This document shows positions 1 through 8,905 of a stretch of 64,000 nucleotides of DNA, piece after piece. The stretch is from Parazoarcus communis (lineage in GTDB: Bacteria; Pseudomonadota; Gammaproteobacteria; Burkholderiales; Rhodocyclaceae). A program made the position numbers and the translations under genes. Every line of letters starts with the position of its first letter. The first letter of the stretch is position 1. The DNA lies in contig NZ_CP022188.1 in NCBI RefSeq assembly GCF_003111665.1, positions 682,001 through 746,000 on the forward strand. Reading direction: 5' to 3'. The notes under the pieces are model-generated. The model saw only the letters and a list, made by a program, of their open reading frames with translations, made no database searches and was not told the origin of the DNA.

Positions 1-67
1 CTGGACGGCGCCAGTCGTCTGTGCGAGCAGCTCGACGAGGCGCGCCGGCGCCGCCCCCAGAACAGGC

Positions 68-1363
68 TCAAATAAAGCGCGTCGCCTCTTCGAGCTCGTC
101 GTGCGTTCGCGCGCGGCTCAAGGCGCTGACAAACTTGCGCCAGGCCAGGTCGGCATGGTCGATGCGAATCAGCGCAATGCGCTCGTCATGCGAACCAATA
201 CGAAGAATGGTGACCTTCATCCTGCTGCGGTCCGACGCACCCAGCTCGATCGAGACTTCGCCACTGACGCCGACCGGCAGCTTGCGCTCCGATCGCACCC
301 GAAAACCGGATACCGAGCACTCGAACACCTTCAGCGGATAACGGCGACGCAGGCCAGGCAGGCCGGCACTGAACTCACCCGGACACATGACCGGAAACCG
401 CCTGTGCGTGCGCCTGCGCATTTCCGAGCGCGGGGTGTCGTCGGGCACCAGCGGCAGACAGCGCTTGTACTCGGGCAAGTCGTAAATCGAGTGCAGCAGC
501 AGCAGTTCCCCCATGCGCAATCCGGCAAACACCCGCGTGCGGACGTTGAAGAAATGTTCGATCAACTCCGGTGTCATCACCGGGTCAGTCGTCGTATAGA
601 AACGCTTCTCGGGAAAATGAATATTGGGTACCGTCGTTTCGGTGAAATACCGGAACAGGTTTTTGGACGCCGGCATGCGCCCATAGCGACGTTGATACAC
701 CGCCGGGGCCGCAGCGAGATCCAGGTGCGCACCCACCGCCGGCGCGCCATTGACGAAGTCGTAATGCGCCACAGTGTGCTGAGCCAGGCGGCGAAAACAC
801 AGCACCGCCTCGTAGAAGCCGACATGCCGCGGGTTCACTGCAATGACGAGGTGACGGGTATCGAACTGTCGCGTCGCATACTCGTACATGAACTTCATCA
901 GCGGCAGCAGGATCTTGCCGCTTGCCGACCGAAAACGGCGGTCGATGGCGAGCGCCGACACCTCCGCAACATTCCCGCCCGCCTGCCTGACCGCGCCAAG
1001 ATCGAAGATGCGCTGCATCGGAAAACCCAATGCGCTCTCGCGAATCAGCGACAGCGTGCCCACCACGCGGTCGCCATAGCGACACAGAAGCGTCGAAGTC
1101 GTGGGCAAGGCGTGATACACCGTGACCCGCATGGCGGAGGGGTCAGGCGTCATGAAGCCGGCGTCGACATAGGCGTCGTGCAGCAGATGGAAACAGGCTT
1201 CAAGCTCCTCACGCGTTTCGGCAAGCTTGAACACCATCTTGTCGGAGAGTTCGGCGTCGCAGCGAATGAGCTTGCTGTATGCCGAGAAACGCCACTTCTC
1301 CGGCAGCAGGGGAGCGCACCGCCGAAACAGCCGTTTCCCCAGTTCGATCATGTGTTTTTTCAT
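68..1363 (-). CDS. FeeM-like N-acyl amino acid synthase fused to a PilZ domain
   Basis: The protein has 431 residues. The N-terminal ~300 residues look like the GNAT-fold N-acyl amino acid synthase (FeeM) family, which transfers acyl chains from acyl-ACP to amino acids. Typical stretches are the LAETREELEACFHLLHDAYV opening and the EVSALAIDRRFR strand. The C-terminal ~110 residues resemble a PilZ c-di-GMP receptor, with an Arg-rich RRRTHRRF segment near residue 318 and ECSVSG near 348-353. In PilZ the second motif is normally (D/N)xSxxG, so the acidic/amide position is Glu here and c-di-GMP binding is uncertain. It lies downstream of the M48 peptidase gene on the same strand, 225 bp away. The substrate is not predictable. 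FeeM-like acyltransferases also accompany exosortase systems, and a PEP-CTERM protein is encoded about 15 kb away. Confidence 0.72.
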   Translation of the reverse strand: MKKHMIELGKRLFRRCAPLLPEKWRFSAYSKLIRCDAELSDKMVFKLAETREELEACFHLLHDAYVDAGFMTPDPSAMRVTVYHALPTTSTLLCRYGDRVVGTLSLIRESALGFPMQRIFDLGAVRQAGGNVAEVSALAIDRRFRSASGKILLPLMKFMYEYATRQFDTRHLVIAVNPRHVGFYEAVLCFRRLAQHTVAHYDFVNGAPAVGAHLDLAAAPAVYQRRYGRMPASKNLFRYFTETTVPNIHFPEKRFYTTTDPVMTPELIEHFFNVRTRVFAGLRMGELLLLHSIYDLPEYKRCLPLVPDDTPRSEMRRRTHRRFPVMCPGEFSAGLPGLRRRYPLKVFECSVSGFRVRSERKLPVGVSGEVSIELGASDRSRMKVTILRIGSHDERIALIRIDHADLAWRKFVSALSRARTHDELEEATRFI

Positions 1364-1588
1364 CGACGCTGCACGCCTGTGGCGAAGGACTTGGCTTCGG
1401 CCTACTGTTATCTCCGGCTGAAAGCATAACGCGCCGGCGCGCGCCCAAAGACGACCCCGGTCAAAAAAACCGTTATTGGCAGAGCCTTGTGGATTCGGAG
1501 AACGATGAGGGAGAGCAACTACGGCGCAGATCGTCCCGCCTTAGCTGCCGCTTGGCGGTCTCAACAGCCTGAACAAGCACGCGAACGC

Positions 1589-2734
1589 CTAATCGCGGAT
1601 GCTCTGGCGGGCGCGCGCGTACTGGCTGCGCCAGCCCGAACGGACATCCTGCCACCATGCGTGATCGAACACCCATGCCAGCGTTGGCAGTAGGGGCGCA
1701 AAGTAGTGTCTCGCGGCCGACGGGCGGTCGACCTGGGCTGCACGCAGCGGAACTCGCAACGCGCTCAGCCGCTGATGCAGCGACGGATGAAATGGCAGGG
1801 AGATGTCTTCCTCGTCCTCGAGCAGCACCGCGGTGACTGCGCGCACCGACGCCGGCCGCAGGAACCCGGTCTCCACACCCAGCCCCATCTCGCGGTAGGG
1901 CCGGATGCTCGGTCGGGCACGGCTCTCGCTTTGTGCCATGACCTTGGGCCAGTAATCCTGACGCAGGAAGCGCTCCTTGAGCGTCACTTCGACCAGGGTC
2001 TCTCCGAGGAGCCCCGCCCCGACCAGCTTCGCCGCAATGGCGTCAGCCTCGAACTCTTCGATGCGCGAGAGCCGCAGCATGTCGCGGTAGAAGCGGCGCA
2101 AGACGCGATCAGCCAGGGTTTCTACGATGGGCATGCTCTCGCACATTGCGTCGAGCACACGAAACCACCATGCCCGCACGTGCGCGCCGAGCTTTCCGAG
2201 CCCTTTGCGCTGCAGGGCGAGGTGGGCGAACTCATGCGCCATGACCGCCGCAAGCTGCGAGCGTGAAACACTATGCACCAGCGGCAGCCCCAACAGCAGG
2301 TGGGACTCGATCCGGCCCACGCAGCCCCAGCGCGCACGCTGCAGCACTGTCGCGTTCGGGTCGCGGGTGATCCACACACGATCGATTGGATCAGCACCAA
2401 GATGGCTGCCGATGTCGTCCATCAGGCAGTAAAACTCGGGGGCCGCATCGGGCGGCAGGAGAATGCCCTCGGGCTCGGGGGCTGGCACGTAGAAGATCGT
2501 TGTCAGGCGGGCGCACAGGTACGCTGCACACACCGCCGCCAGGCTCGACGCCACCGTAGCCAGTGGCTCACCCTCGTTAAGGGTCTGCCAGCTGTGCATC
2601 AACGCAAGCACCACGGCGCAAAAGGCAAGCACCATCACGGCCCCCACTGCCGACAGCCCCGCAAACGCGATCAGCCCGAGCCGACGCGCAAGGCGTGGCC
2701 GTAAATCGAACAAGCGGGAACGAGGCACGTACAT
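1589..2734 (-). CDS. M48 family membrane metallopeptidase
   Basis: A 381-residue protein with two hydrophobic segments near the N-terminus (about residues 20-48 and 60-82), followed by a zinc-protease domain. The HEFAH sequence at residues 167-171 is the HExxH zinc motif. The EFEAD stretch near residues 227-231 supplies the expected downstream Glu ligand of M48 (HtpX/Ste24-like) peptidases. It is probably an inner-membrane protease of the quality-control type, but no substrate is evident. It is divergent from the rhlE-type helicase gene and upstream of the FeeM/PilZ gene on the same strand. The start ATG follows a stretch with a weak purine-rich site; no better start is seen. Confidence 0.8.
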   Translation of the reverse strand: MYVPRSRLFDLRPRLARRLGLIAFAGLSAVGAVMVLAFCAVVLALMHSWQTLNEGEPLATVASSLAAVCAAYLCARLTTIFYVPAPEPEGILLPPDAAPEFYCLMDDIGSHLGADPIDRVWITRDPNATVLQRARWGCVGRIESHLLLGLPLVHSVSRSQLAAVMAHEFAHLALQRKGLGKLGAHVRAWWFRVLDAMCESMPIVETLADRVLRRFYRDMLRLSRIEEFEADAIAAKLVGAGLLGETLVEVTLKERFLRQDYWPKVMAQSESRARPSIRPYREMGLGVETGFLRPASVRAVTAVLLEDEEDISLPFHPSLHQRLSALRVPLRAAQVDRPSAARHYFAPLLPTLAWVFDHAWWQDVRSGWRSQYARARQSIRD

Positions 2735-2863
2735 GGGAGCACACTCCGGCGAAAGCCGTTAGGCGGGCTCGAATATACACGTTGTCAGCAGGGGGAGATA
2801 TTCAACGAAAGGCTTAGGAAGCCCCATGCAAAGGGAGGAAACCCTCTGTTTTCAGTGATTTCT

Positions 2864-2891
2864 CGCTTTCCGCGCCTGAACAATCTATAGT
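2864..2891 (+). promoter_or_regulatory. Weak sigma-70-like promoter for the DEAD-box helicase gene
   Basis: A TATAGT hexamer at 2886-2891 matches the -10 consensus in five of six positions. No convincing -35 is present about 17 bp upstream. If used, it would give a 5' leader of roughly 125 nt before the ATG at 3024. Long leaders are common for cold-responsive RhlE/CsdA-type helicases, but this is inference. Confidence 0.3.
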
Positions 2892-3023
2892 GAGCGGCTG
2901 TTGCGTGCCCGACCAATCGGCCGCAGCACTTTCCAACGACCTTTTCCGGTCACGAATCCCGCCCGCCTCGATTGGTGTCGTACGCCCTGCGCACGACAGG
3001 CCGTCGCTGGAGCATTTTCTCGC

Positions 3024-4583
3024 ATGAACACAGAATCAAACTTCGCCAGTCTCGGACTGGCAGAACCCTTGCTGCGCGCCATTTCGGAAGCCGGCTACAC
3101 CACGCCGACGCCGATCCAGGCCCAGGCCATTCCGCAGGTACTCGCCGGTGGCGACCTGCTCGCCGCAGCGCAGACCGGCACTGGCAAGACTGCCGGCTTC
3201 ACGCTTCCGGTGCTGCACCTGCTGTCGCAGACGCATGTACATCCGCACCCCAACGGCCGTCCGCGCTGCCTCATCCTCACCCCCACCCGCGAACTGGCTG
3301 CCCAGGTCGAGGAATCGGTCAAGACTTACGGCAAGCACATGCCGCTGACCTCGATGGTGATGTTCGGCGGTGTCAACATCAATCCGCAGATCTCGGCCCT
3401 CAAGAAGCGGGTCGACATCCTGGTGGCCACACCCGGCCGCCTGCTCGATCACGTCAATCAGCGCACGCTGGATCTGTCCGGCGTCGAGATCCTGATCCTG
3501 GATGAAGCCGACCGCATGCTCGACATGGGCTTCATCCGCGACATCCGCAAGGTGCTCGCACTGCTGCCGAAGAAGCGCCAGAACCTGCTGTTCTCGGCCA
3601 CCTTCTCCGACGAGATTCGTGAGCTGGCCAACGGCCTGCTGCACAAGCCCGGCTGCGTCGAAGTTGCTGCGCGCAACACCACCGCCGAGCGCGTCGAGCA
3701 GGCTGCCTACATGATCGGGCAGAAGCAGAAGCGCGAACTGCTGGCGTGGCTGATCAAGGAGCGCCAGTGGTTCCAGGCGCTCGTGTTCACCCGCACCAAA
3801 CACGGCGCCAACAAGCTGGCCGAATACCTGACCAAGCACGGCATCGAGTCATCGGCGATTCACGGCAACAAGAGCCAGGCTGCACGTACCCGTGCGCTGG
3901 CACAGTTCAAGGACGGATCGCTGCCGGTATTGGTTGCCACCGATATCGCCGCACGCGGCCTCGACATCGACCAGCTGCCCCAGGTGGTGAACTTCGAACT
4001 GCCGAACGTGCCTGAAGACTACGTGCACCGCATCGGCCGCACCGGTCGTGCCGGCGCTGCCGGCCACGCAATTTCGCTGGTCGACCGCGAAGAGCTCAAG
4101 CTGTTGAGCGCCATTGAACGGCTGATGCACCGCAAGATCGAGCACGCAACAGCCGAAGGCTTCGTGCCCAGCGCCACCGCAGAGCAGTCGCATGACGAAG
4201 ATCAGCGCCGCGAACCGATGCAGCGCCGCGGAGGCGGTGGCGGTCGTAACAACAACGAACCGCGTAGAAGCGGCGCGCCCGCCGGACGCAGCGATCGTCC
4301 CGGCGGCCGTGGTCCCGCAAACGGTGGCCAGCCCGGTAACCGTGGTCCGCAGCGCGCCCGCCCCGAGGCGGACGGCAATCGTGCCCGTCCCGCGCCGCGC
4401 CAGGCCGGTGAAGTGGACGGCAATCGCGCCGCCCCCAGTCGCGCCGAACCCAACGGCAACCATGCGGGCAACCGTGGCCGCAGTGAAGTGAATGGCAATC
4501 GCGCGCCGCAGCCGTCCGACCGCCGCAATACCGCACCGCGCGCAGCGCTGTTCTCCGCCAGAACGGGGAACGGCAATCGCTGA
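3024..4583 (+). CDS. rhlE: RhlE-type ATP-dependent DEAD-box RNA helicase
   Basis: A DEAD-box helicase of 519 residues from the ATG at 3024 ([12 protein letters not shown]); an in-frame upstream extension lacks family similarity. Helicase motifs appear in order: the Q motif ([11 protein letters not shown]), motif I AQTGTGKT, motif Ia PTRELAAQ, motif II DEAD, motif III SAT, and the C-terminal RGLDI and [10 protein letters not shown]. It would unwind structured RNA in ribosome assembly or mRNA decay. The last ~110 residues are a disordered basic tail rich in Gly, Asn, Arg and Pro, with several imperfect (D/N)GNRA-like repeats, probably a non-specific RNA-binding tail. A strong terminator follows at 4611-4642. 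The symbol reflects the family; other RhlE paralogues probably exist in the genome. Confidence 0.88.
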   Translation: MNTESNFASLGLAEPLLRAISEAGYTTPTPIQAQAIPQVLAGGDLLAAAQTGTGKTAGFTLPVLHLLSQTHVHPHPNGRPRCLILTPTRELAAQVEESVKTYGKHMPLTSMVMFGGVNINPQISALKKRVDILVATPGRLLDHVNQRTLDLSGVEILILDEADRMLDMGFIRDIRKVLALLPKKRQNLLFSATFSDEIRELANGLLHKPGCVEVAARNTTAERVEQAAYMIGQKQKRELLAWLIKERQWFQALVFTRTKHGANKLAEYLTKHGIESSAIHGNKSQAARTRALAQFKDGSLPVLVATDIAARGLDIDQLPQVVNFELPNVPEDYVHRIGRTGRAGAAGHAISLVDREELKLLSAIERLMHRKIEHATAEGFVPSATAEQSHDEDQRREPMQRRGGGGGRNNNEPRRSGAPAGRSDRPGGRGPANGGQPGNRGPQRARPEADGNRARPAPRQAGEVDGNRAAPSRAEPNGNHAGNRGRSEVNGNRAPQPSDRRNTAPRAALFSARTGNGNR

Positions 4584-4610
4584 TCACTGATCCGCGCTGC
4601 ACAACACGTG

Positions 4611-4642
4611 AAGAAGGCCACCGCAAGGTGGCCTTCTTTTTT
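4611..4642 (+). terminator. Rho-independent terminator after the helicase gene
   Basis: A perfect 12-bp stem (4611-4622 with 4627-4638) closes a GCAA tetraloop and is followed by further T residues, giving a run of six. It lies between the convergent helicase gene and bluB. The T tract makes it most effective on the plus strand. Confidence 0.9.
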
Positions 4643-4655
4643 GGCACAAGAGTAC

Positions 4656-5321
4656 TCAATCAGCCGAAGATGGCCACACGTTCTCGGACAATACGTCCTC
4701 GATCGGCATGCGCTCGGCCCATTTTTCGATCTCCAGCATCGGCTTCGGGTAAAAGGCCTCGACGTGGCCGATACACAGCACCGCAACCGGGCAGGCCCCT
4801 TCGGGCATGGACAGCAGCGTGGCCAACTTGTCCGGATCGAAGATCGACACCCAGCCCATGCCAAGCCCTTCTGCGCGCGCCGCCAGCCACATGTTCTGAA
4901 TCGCACAGGCCACCGAGGCCAGGTCCATTTCGGGCAAGGTCCGGCGCCCGAACACATGCTTCTCGCGCCCTTCGGCAAGTGCGACCACCAGTACCTCGCC
5001 GGCGTCGAGCACGCCTTCGACCTTGAGCTTCATGAAGTCTTCCGCACGCTCGCCAAGCGCCTCGGCAGTGGCAATCCGCTCTTCCTCCACCAGCGCGTGC
5101 ATGCGCTCGCGCAAGGCGGGGTCGGTGATGCGGATAAAGCGCCAGGGCTGCATGTAACCCACACTCGGTGCATGGTGGGCAGCCCACAGCAGTCGCCGCA
5201 GGACTTCGGGATCGACTGCATCCGGCAGGAAGTGGCGCATGTCACGACGTTCGGCGATCACGCGATAAACGGCAGCGATCTCCGCGCTGGAGAAGGCGAG
5301 CGAAGCAGTGTTTGAAGGCAT
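4656..5321 (-). CDS. bluB: 5,6-dimethylbenzimidazole synthase BluB
   Basis: A 221-residue nitroreductase-fold protein from the ATG at 5321 (MPSNTASLAF). BluB uses O2 and reduced FMN, cannibalising the flavin to make 5,6-dimethylbenzimidazole, the lower ligand of cobalamin. Family features include RRDMRHFLPD near the N-terminus, the SVGYMQPWRFI segment, and GLGMGWVSIFDP towards the C-terminus. The oxygen dependence of BluB contrasts with the anaerobic-type cbiX/cbiD/cbiG genes next door, a combination found in other proteobacteria. It is transcribed divergently from the riboswitch-controlled cob operon, so the riboswitch itself does not precede it. Confidence 0.9.
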   Translation of the reverse strand: MPSNTASLAFSSAEIAAVYRVIAERRDMRHFLPDAVDPEVLRRLLWAAHHAPSVGYMQPWRFIRITDPALRERMHALVEEERIATAEALGERAEDFMKLKVEGVLDAGEVLVVALAEGREKHVFGRRTLPEMDLASVACAIQNMWLAARAEGLGMGWVSIFDPDKLATLLSMPEGACPVAVLCIGHVEAFYPKPMLEIEKWAERMPIEDVLSENVWPSSAD

Positions 5322-5446
5322 GAAATCAGGACTCCGGCAAGCAGGGCTGCAGTGTAGCGCACCGGTGGCCACACATTCCTTCCACCCGCTTGCCGTAAGG
5401 ACAGCTTGCAAATACCCATGAACCTCGACTAAGCTCCGCCCCACAT

Positions 5447-5652
5447 TCGATCCGGGTGCCTTGTCATAAAGTCTTATGACGGGTGAAACGGGAAGTCCGG
5501 TGACGCTGATCGCACATGCGCTCAGCCACTCCGGCGCAGCCCCCGCTGCTGTAAGCCTGACGAATCCGCTGCAACACAGATGACCACTGGGTTTCTCCCC
5601 GGGAAGGTCGGCGGATGAGGAAGATGGTGAGCCAGAAGACCGGCCCGATCGA
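5447..5652 (+). promoter_or_regulatory. Cobalamin (B12) riboswitch
   Basis: The conserved cobalamin aptamer elements appear in order on the plus strand: the GGGTGCC start, GGGAAGTCCGGTG (5490-5502), the CGCAGCCCCCGCTGCTGTAA region (5534-5553), and the B12 box GCCAGAAGACCGGCC (5631-5645). A closing P1 helix can form between TCGATC (5447-5452) and GATCGA (5647-5652). It precedes the cbiM-like gene by 200 nt and should reduce expression of the whole cob operon when adenosylcobalamin is plentiful. Confidence 0.95.
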
Positions 5653-5852
5653 GATGAAAGAGATGTGAATCCCGGGGTGAGGGTTCGATCCGACTGCTTG
5701 GTCGCGGCCGTATTTTCTTCGTGCGCCTCCATGCCAGCCGCATTCGATATTCGTTTTGCGTAGCCGTTCGCACGTACATGGACTGCCCATGCGCGCTTTC
5801 GCCTGCCTCCCCGGCTTCAGGTCGCCAGCCAAGCACACGAGGGGAGTTCTTC

Positions 5853-6479
5853 ATGCATATCGAACCGGGTTACGTTTCCACCGCCAAAATCGCTGCCGCC
5901 AACATCGCAGCCACCGGACTGCTTGCCAGTCACGCCCTGCCGCTGCTGCGGCAACCGCAACTGATCCTGCGCTCGCTGCTCGCCGCGCTGTTCTTTTCGG
6001 TGTTCATGCAGAGCTTCCACCTTGCCGTCGGTCCGTCCGAACTGCATTTCCTCGGCGCGATGCCGATGTACCTGATCCTCGGATTCGTGCCCACGCTGCT
6101 TGGTTTCGGCATCGGTCTGGCCTTGCAGGGGCTGTTCTTCGAACCCGCCGATCTTGTCCATCTCGGCATCAACACCCTGTCGCTCGCGGTGCCACTGATG
6201 CTGGTGCACCACACCGTCGGCAAGCGCTTCGACAGCCTCAGGCTGCGCAACATCATGAAGCTCGACGCCGTGTTCTACGCCGGCGTGACGTCGATGGTCG
6301 GCTTCTGGCTCGCCATTGGCGAAGTGGCCACGCCGCTTGCCGACTGGGCTGCCTTCGCGATTGCCTATGCTCCGCTAGTCGTTCTCGAACCGCTGATCAC
6401 CTTCAGCCTGATCCGCCTGCTGCAGCCCTATGCCGCCAGCCCGGCGATGAAGCTGTGCACCACCCTGCGGGCAGGTTGA
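5853..6479 (+). CDS. cbiM: CbiM-like energy-coupling factor transporter S component (cobalt uptake)
   Basis: A 208-residue integral membrane protein beginning MHIEPG. The Met1-His2 start is a metal-coordination feature of CbiM/NikM substrate-binding subunits of ECF cobalt/nickel transporters. The ATG at 5853 is preceded by GAGGGGAG and preserves that motif, which decides the start over upstream in-frame codons. Several hydrophobic helices follow, including LILGFVPTLLGFGIGLALQG. It is first in the riboswitch-controlled operon, which supports cobalt supply to CbiX. No cbiN, cbiQ or cbiO lies nearby, so it either works with energising subunits encoded elsewhere or as a solitary transporter. Confidence 0.8.
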   Translation: MHIEPGYVSTAKIAAANIAATGLLASHALPLLRQPQLILRSLLAALFFSVFMQSFHLAVGPSELHFLGAMPMYLILGFVPTLLGFGIGLALQGLFFEPADLVHLGINTLSLAVPLMLVHHTVGKRFDSLRLRNIMKLDAVFYAGVTSMVGFWLAIGEVATPLADWAAFAIAYAPLVVLEPLITFSLIRLLQPYAASPAMKLCTTLRAG

Positions 6480-6483
6480 GCAC

Positions 6484-7305
6484 ATGGGCGTCATCTGGTT
6501 CGTCGGCGCCGGCCCTGGCGACCCCGACCTGATCACGGTCAAGGGTCGCGGGCTGCTCGAAGAGGCGGGCGCAATCCTTTTTGCCGGGTCGCTGGTCGAC
6601 CAGGCTGCCACGCGCTTTGCCCCACCGGGTTGCGAGATTCGCGACTCCAAGGACATGACGCTGGAGGAGATGAGCGCATGGCTGCTCAACGCCTGCGCCC
6701 GTCATGCAACGGTGGTGCGCCTGCAGACCGGCGACCCCGGGCTGTATGGGGCGCTGGTGGAGATGACCCGCCCGCTCGACGCCGCCGGCGTGCAGTGGAA
6801 GGTCGTGCCGGGCGTGTCTTCGGCGATGGCCGCCGCGGCTGCGGCAGGCGAAACCCTGACCCTGCCTGAAGTCACGCAAACCGTGATTCTCACCCGCGTT
6901 GCCGGGCGCACGCCGATGCCTGCAGGCGAAGAGCTCGAAGCGCTGGCTGCACATCGCAGCACCTTGTGCATCTTTCTGTCGATCACGCTGCTGCATGAAG
7001 TCCAGCGTGCGTTGCGCAGCGCCGGATGGTCCGAGGACGCACCCATCGTCGTGGTACAGAAGGCCAGCTGGCCCGGTGCGGAAAAGATCGTGCGCGGCAC
7101 GCTCGCCGACATCAAGCGTCGCTGCCAGGACGAGAAGATCGCCTCGCAGGCCATGATCATCGCCAGCCCCGCGCTGGGCGCGCGCGACTGGGCCGATATC
7201 GCCCGCTCCAAACTCTACGACCCCGGTTTTTCACACCGTTTCCGCAAGGCCACCCTGATGCAGGACGACGGCACGGAAAGCGCAACCACCGAGATTCCGT
7301 CATGA
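6484..7305 (+). CDS. cobM: Precorrin-4 C11-methyltransferase
   Basis: A 273-residue SAM-dependent tetrapyrrole methylase of the CobM/CbiF family. The N-terminal VGAGPGDPDLITVKG is the family's GPGD loop, and LQTGDPGLYG and VPGVSSAMAAAAA match the active-site region. It methylates C-11 of the contracting corrin ring. It begins four bases after the cbiM-like stop and overlaps cbiX by ATGA (7302-7305), implying translational coupling. With cbiX and cbiD present, the substrate is probably cobalt-precorrin-4. Confidence 0.93.
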   Translation: MGVIWFVGAGPGDPDLITVKGRGLLEEAGAILFAGSLVDQAATRFAPPGCEIRDSKDMTLEEMSAWLLNACARHATVVRLQTGDPGLYGALVEMTRPLDAAGVQWKVVPGVSSAMAAAAAAGETLTLPEVTQTVILTRVAGRTPMPAGEELEALAAHRSTLCIFLSITLLHEVQRALRSAGWSEDAPIVVVQKASWPGAEKIVRGTLADIKRRCQDEKIASQAMIIASPALGARDWADIARSKLYDPGFSHRFRKATLMQDDGTESATTEIPS

Positions 7306-8195
7306 ACGATCACACCATCCTCCTCATCGGCCATGGTTCGCGCAATCGCGAAGGCAACCGCGAGATCCTGCAGTTCGCCACCCAGTGGCAGGCGCGTCAC
7401 CCGGGCTGGCGCATCGAAGCCTGCTTCATCGAACATGCGGAAGTCCTGCTCGACGAGGGCCTGGACCGCGCCGCCCGGAACGCACGCCGGGTCACCGTCG
7501 TACCCTTCATTCTCAACGCAGCGGGCCATGTGAAGATGGAACTGCCGGCGGCGGTGTCGCGTGCCCGCGCCCGCCATCCTGCAGTGGACTTCGCGTGCAC
7601 CCGCCATCTGGGCATGGGCCGCGAGATGCTTGCCGTACTCAAGGGCCAGCTCGACCGCCTGCTGCACCAGCTCGCCACCCCGGACCCGCGCACCACCGGC
7701 GTCATCCTGCTCGGACGCGGCTCGTCCGATGCCGGTGCCAATGGCGAGCTCGCCCGCATGACGCGCTGGGTGTTCGAAGACTACGACCACGACCTGGTCG
7801 ACCTTGCCTTCACCAGCATCACCTGGCCGCGGCTCGAAACCGTTGTTCAGCGCCAGATCCGCCTTGGCATGATGCAGATCTGCATCGTGCCGGTGTATCT
7901 CTTCAGCGGCGTGCTGATGGACCGCATCAAGGCCCAGACCGAACGCCTGCAAGCCCAGTTTCCGCACATTGCCTTTGCCCTCGGCACCCATTTCGGCTTC
8001 GACAAGGGCATCTTCGACCTGCTCGACAGCCGCATCGGCGAGTCGGGCGCCGCAGAAGGCGGCCTGCTCGAATGCGACGGCTGCAAGTACCGCCTCGCCG
8101 CTGAAGCCGAACATCTGCACGACCACAGCCACACCCACGTGCATGCCGCGCATTCGCAGGGTGACGCGCACGAACACGAACATGCACCTGCATGA
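7302..8195 (+). CDS. cbiX: Sirohydrochlorin cobaltochelatase with His-rich tail
   Basis: A 297-residue long-form CbiX, which inserts Co2+ into sirohydrochlorin at the entry to the cobalt-early pathway. Two CbiX half-domains are visible. The first (residues 1-120) has LIGHGSR and NAAGHVKMELP with the metal-binding histidines. The second (about 130-250) starts LLGRGSSD, where the catalytic-position His is replaced by Arg, so it is probably structural. A CDGCKYR motif precedes a C-terminal tail with about a dozen histidines (HDHSHTHVHAAH and HEHEH), a likely cobalt store or delivery segment. The ATG at 7302 overlaps the cobM stop. Confidence 0.93.
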   Translation: MNDHTILLIGHGSRNREGNREILQFATQWQARHPGWRIEACFIEHAEVLLDEGLDRAARNARRVTVVPFILNAAGHVKMELPAAVSRARARHPAVDFACTRHLGMGREMLAVLKGQLDRLLHQLATPDPRTTGVILLGRGSSDAGANGELARMTRWVFEDYDHDLVDLAFTSITWPRLETVVQRQIRLGMMQICIVPVYLFSGVLMDRIKAQTERLQAQFPHIAFALGTHFGFDKGIFDLLDSRIGESGAAEGGLLECDGCKYRLAAEAEHLHDHSHTHVHAAHSQGDAHEHEHAPA

Positions 8196-8217
8196 GCTCA
8201 GCACACGGAACCCGGAC

Positions 8218-8898
8218 ATGACCGCAAACACTGTTACCGAGCAGCTTACCGCTGCCGGTCGTGCCATCGAGCATGACTCCTTTGCCGTCATCGACGCCGA
8301 AGTCGCCCGGCACGACTATCGCCCCGAGCAATGGCCCATCGTGCGCCGCATGATTCACGCCAATGCCGACTTCGACTTCAACGGCCTCACCGACTTTCAT
8401 CCCGCGGCGGTCGAGGCCGGGCTGGCCGCCATCCTGCGGGGCGGAGCGGCGTTCGTGGCCGATGTCGAGATGATCTGTGTCGGCCTGTCGGCGTCACGAC
8501 TGGCGCACTTCGGCATGCACGCCCACCAGTTCATCTCCGACGCCGATGTCATCGAGCTCGCCAAGGCGGAGAACACCACGCGTGCGGTGCAGGCCATGCG
8601 CAAGGCGCACCGGCAGGGCTTGCTCGACGGTGCGCTGGTCGGCATCGGCAACGCGCCCACCGCGTTGATCGAGATCGTGCGCCTGATCCGCGAGGAAGGC
8701 GCACGCCCGGCGCTGGTCGTCGGCATGCCGGTGGGGTTTGTCTCCGCCGCCGAATCGAAGGACCTGATGGCCGGGCTCACCGAGGTGCCGTGGATCGTGA
8801 TCCGCGGGCGCAAGGGGGGCTCGACGCTGGTTGTTGCCGCCCTGCACGCACTGCTCGGACTGGCCGAAGCACGCCAGCAGCAGCCCGCGCAAGCCTGA
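8218..8898 (+). CDS. cobH: Precorrin-8X methylmutase
   Basis: A 226-residue CobH/CbiC family protein that moves a methyl group from C-11 to C-12 to form hydrogenobyrinate or cobyrinate. Typical sequences are RRMIHANADFDF with the catalytic His, GLSASRLAHFG, and VGMPVGFVSAAESK. The ATG at 8218 gives a normal N-terminus. An upstream in-frame ATG at 8182 would overlap cbiX and add twelve atypical residues. It lies between cbiX and cbiD in the operon. Confidence 0.93.
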   Translation: MTANTVTEQLTAAGRAIEHDSFAVIDAEVARHDYRPEQWPIVRRMIHANADFDFNGLTDFHPAAVEAGLAAILRGGAAFVADVEMICVGLSASRLAHFGMHAHQFISDADVIELAKAENTTRAVQAMRKAHRQGLLDGALVGIGNAPTALIEIVRLIREEGARPALVVGMPVGFVSAAESKDLMAGLTEVPWIVIRGRKGGSTLVVAALHALLGLAEARQQQPAQA

Positions 8899-8905
8899 AC
8901 ACGCC

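Noticed and set aside
101..1429. 442-codon plus-strand frame over the FeeM/PilZ gene
   Set aside because: The translation is Arg/His/Gln-rich without domains, while the minus strand has clear acyltransferase and PilZ features.
5322..5446. A second cobalamin riboswitch controlling bluB on the minus strand
   Set aside because: No B12 box or aptamer core is found on the minus strand in this gap; the only aptamer reads toward the cob operon.
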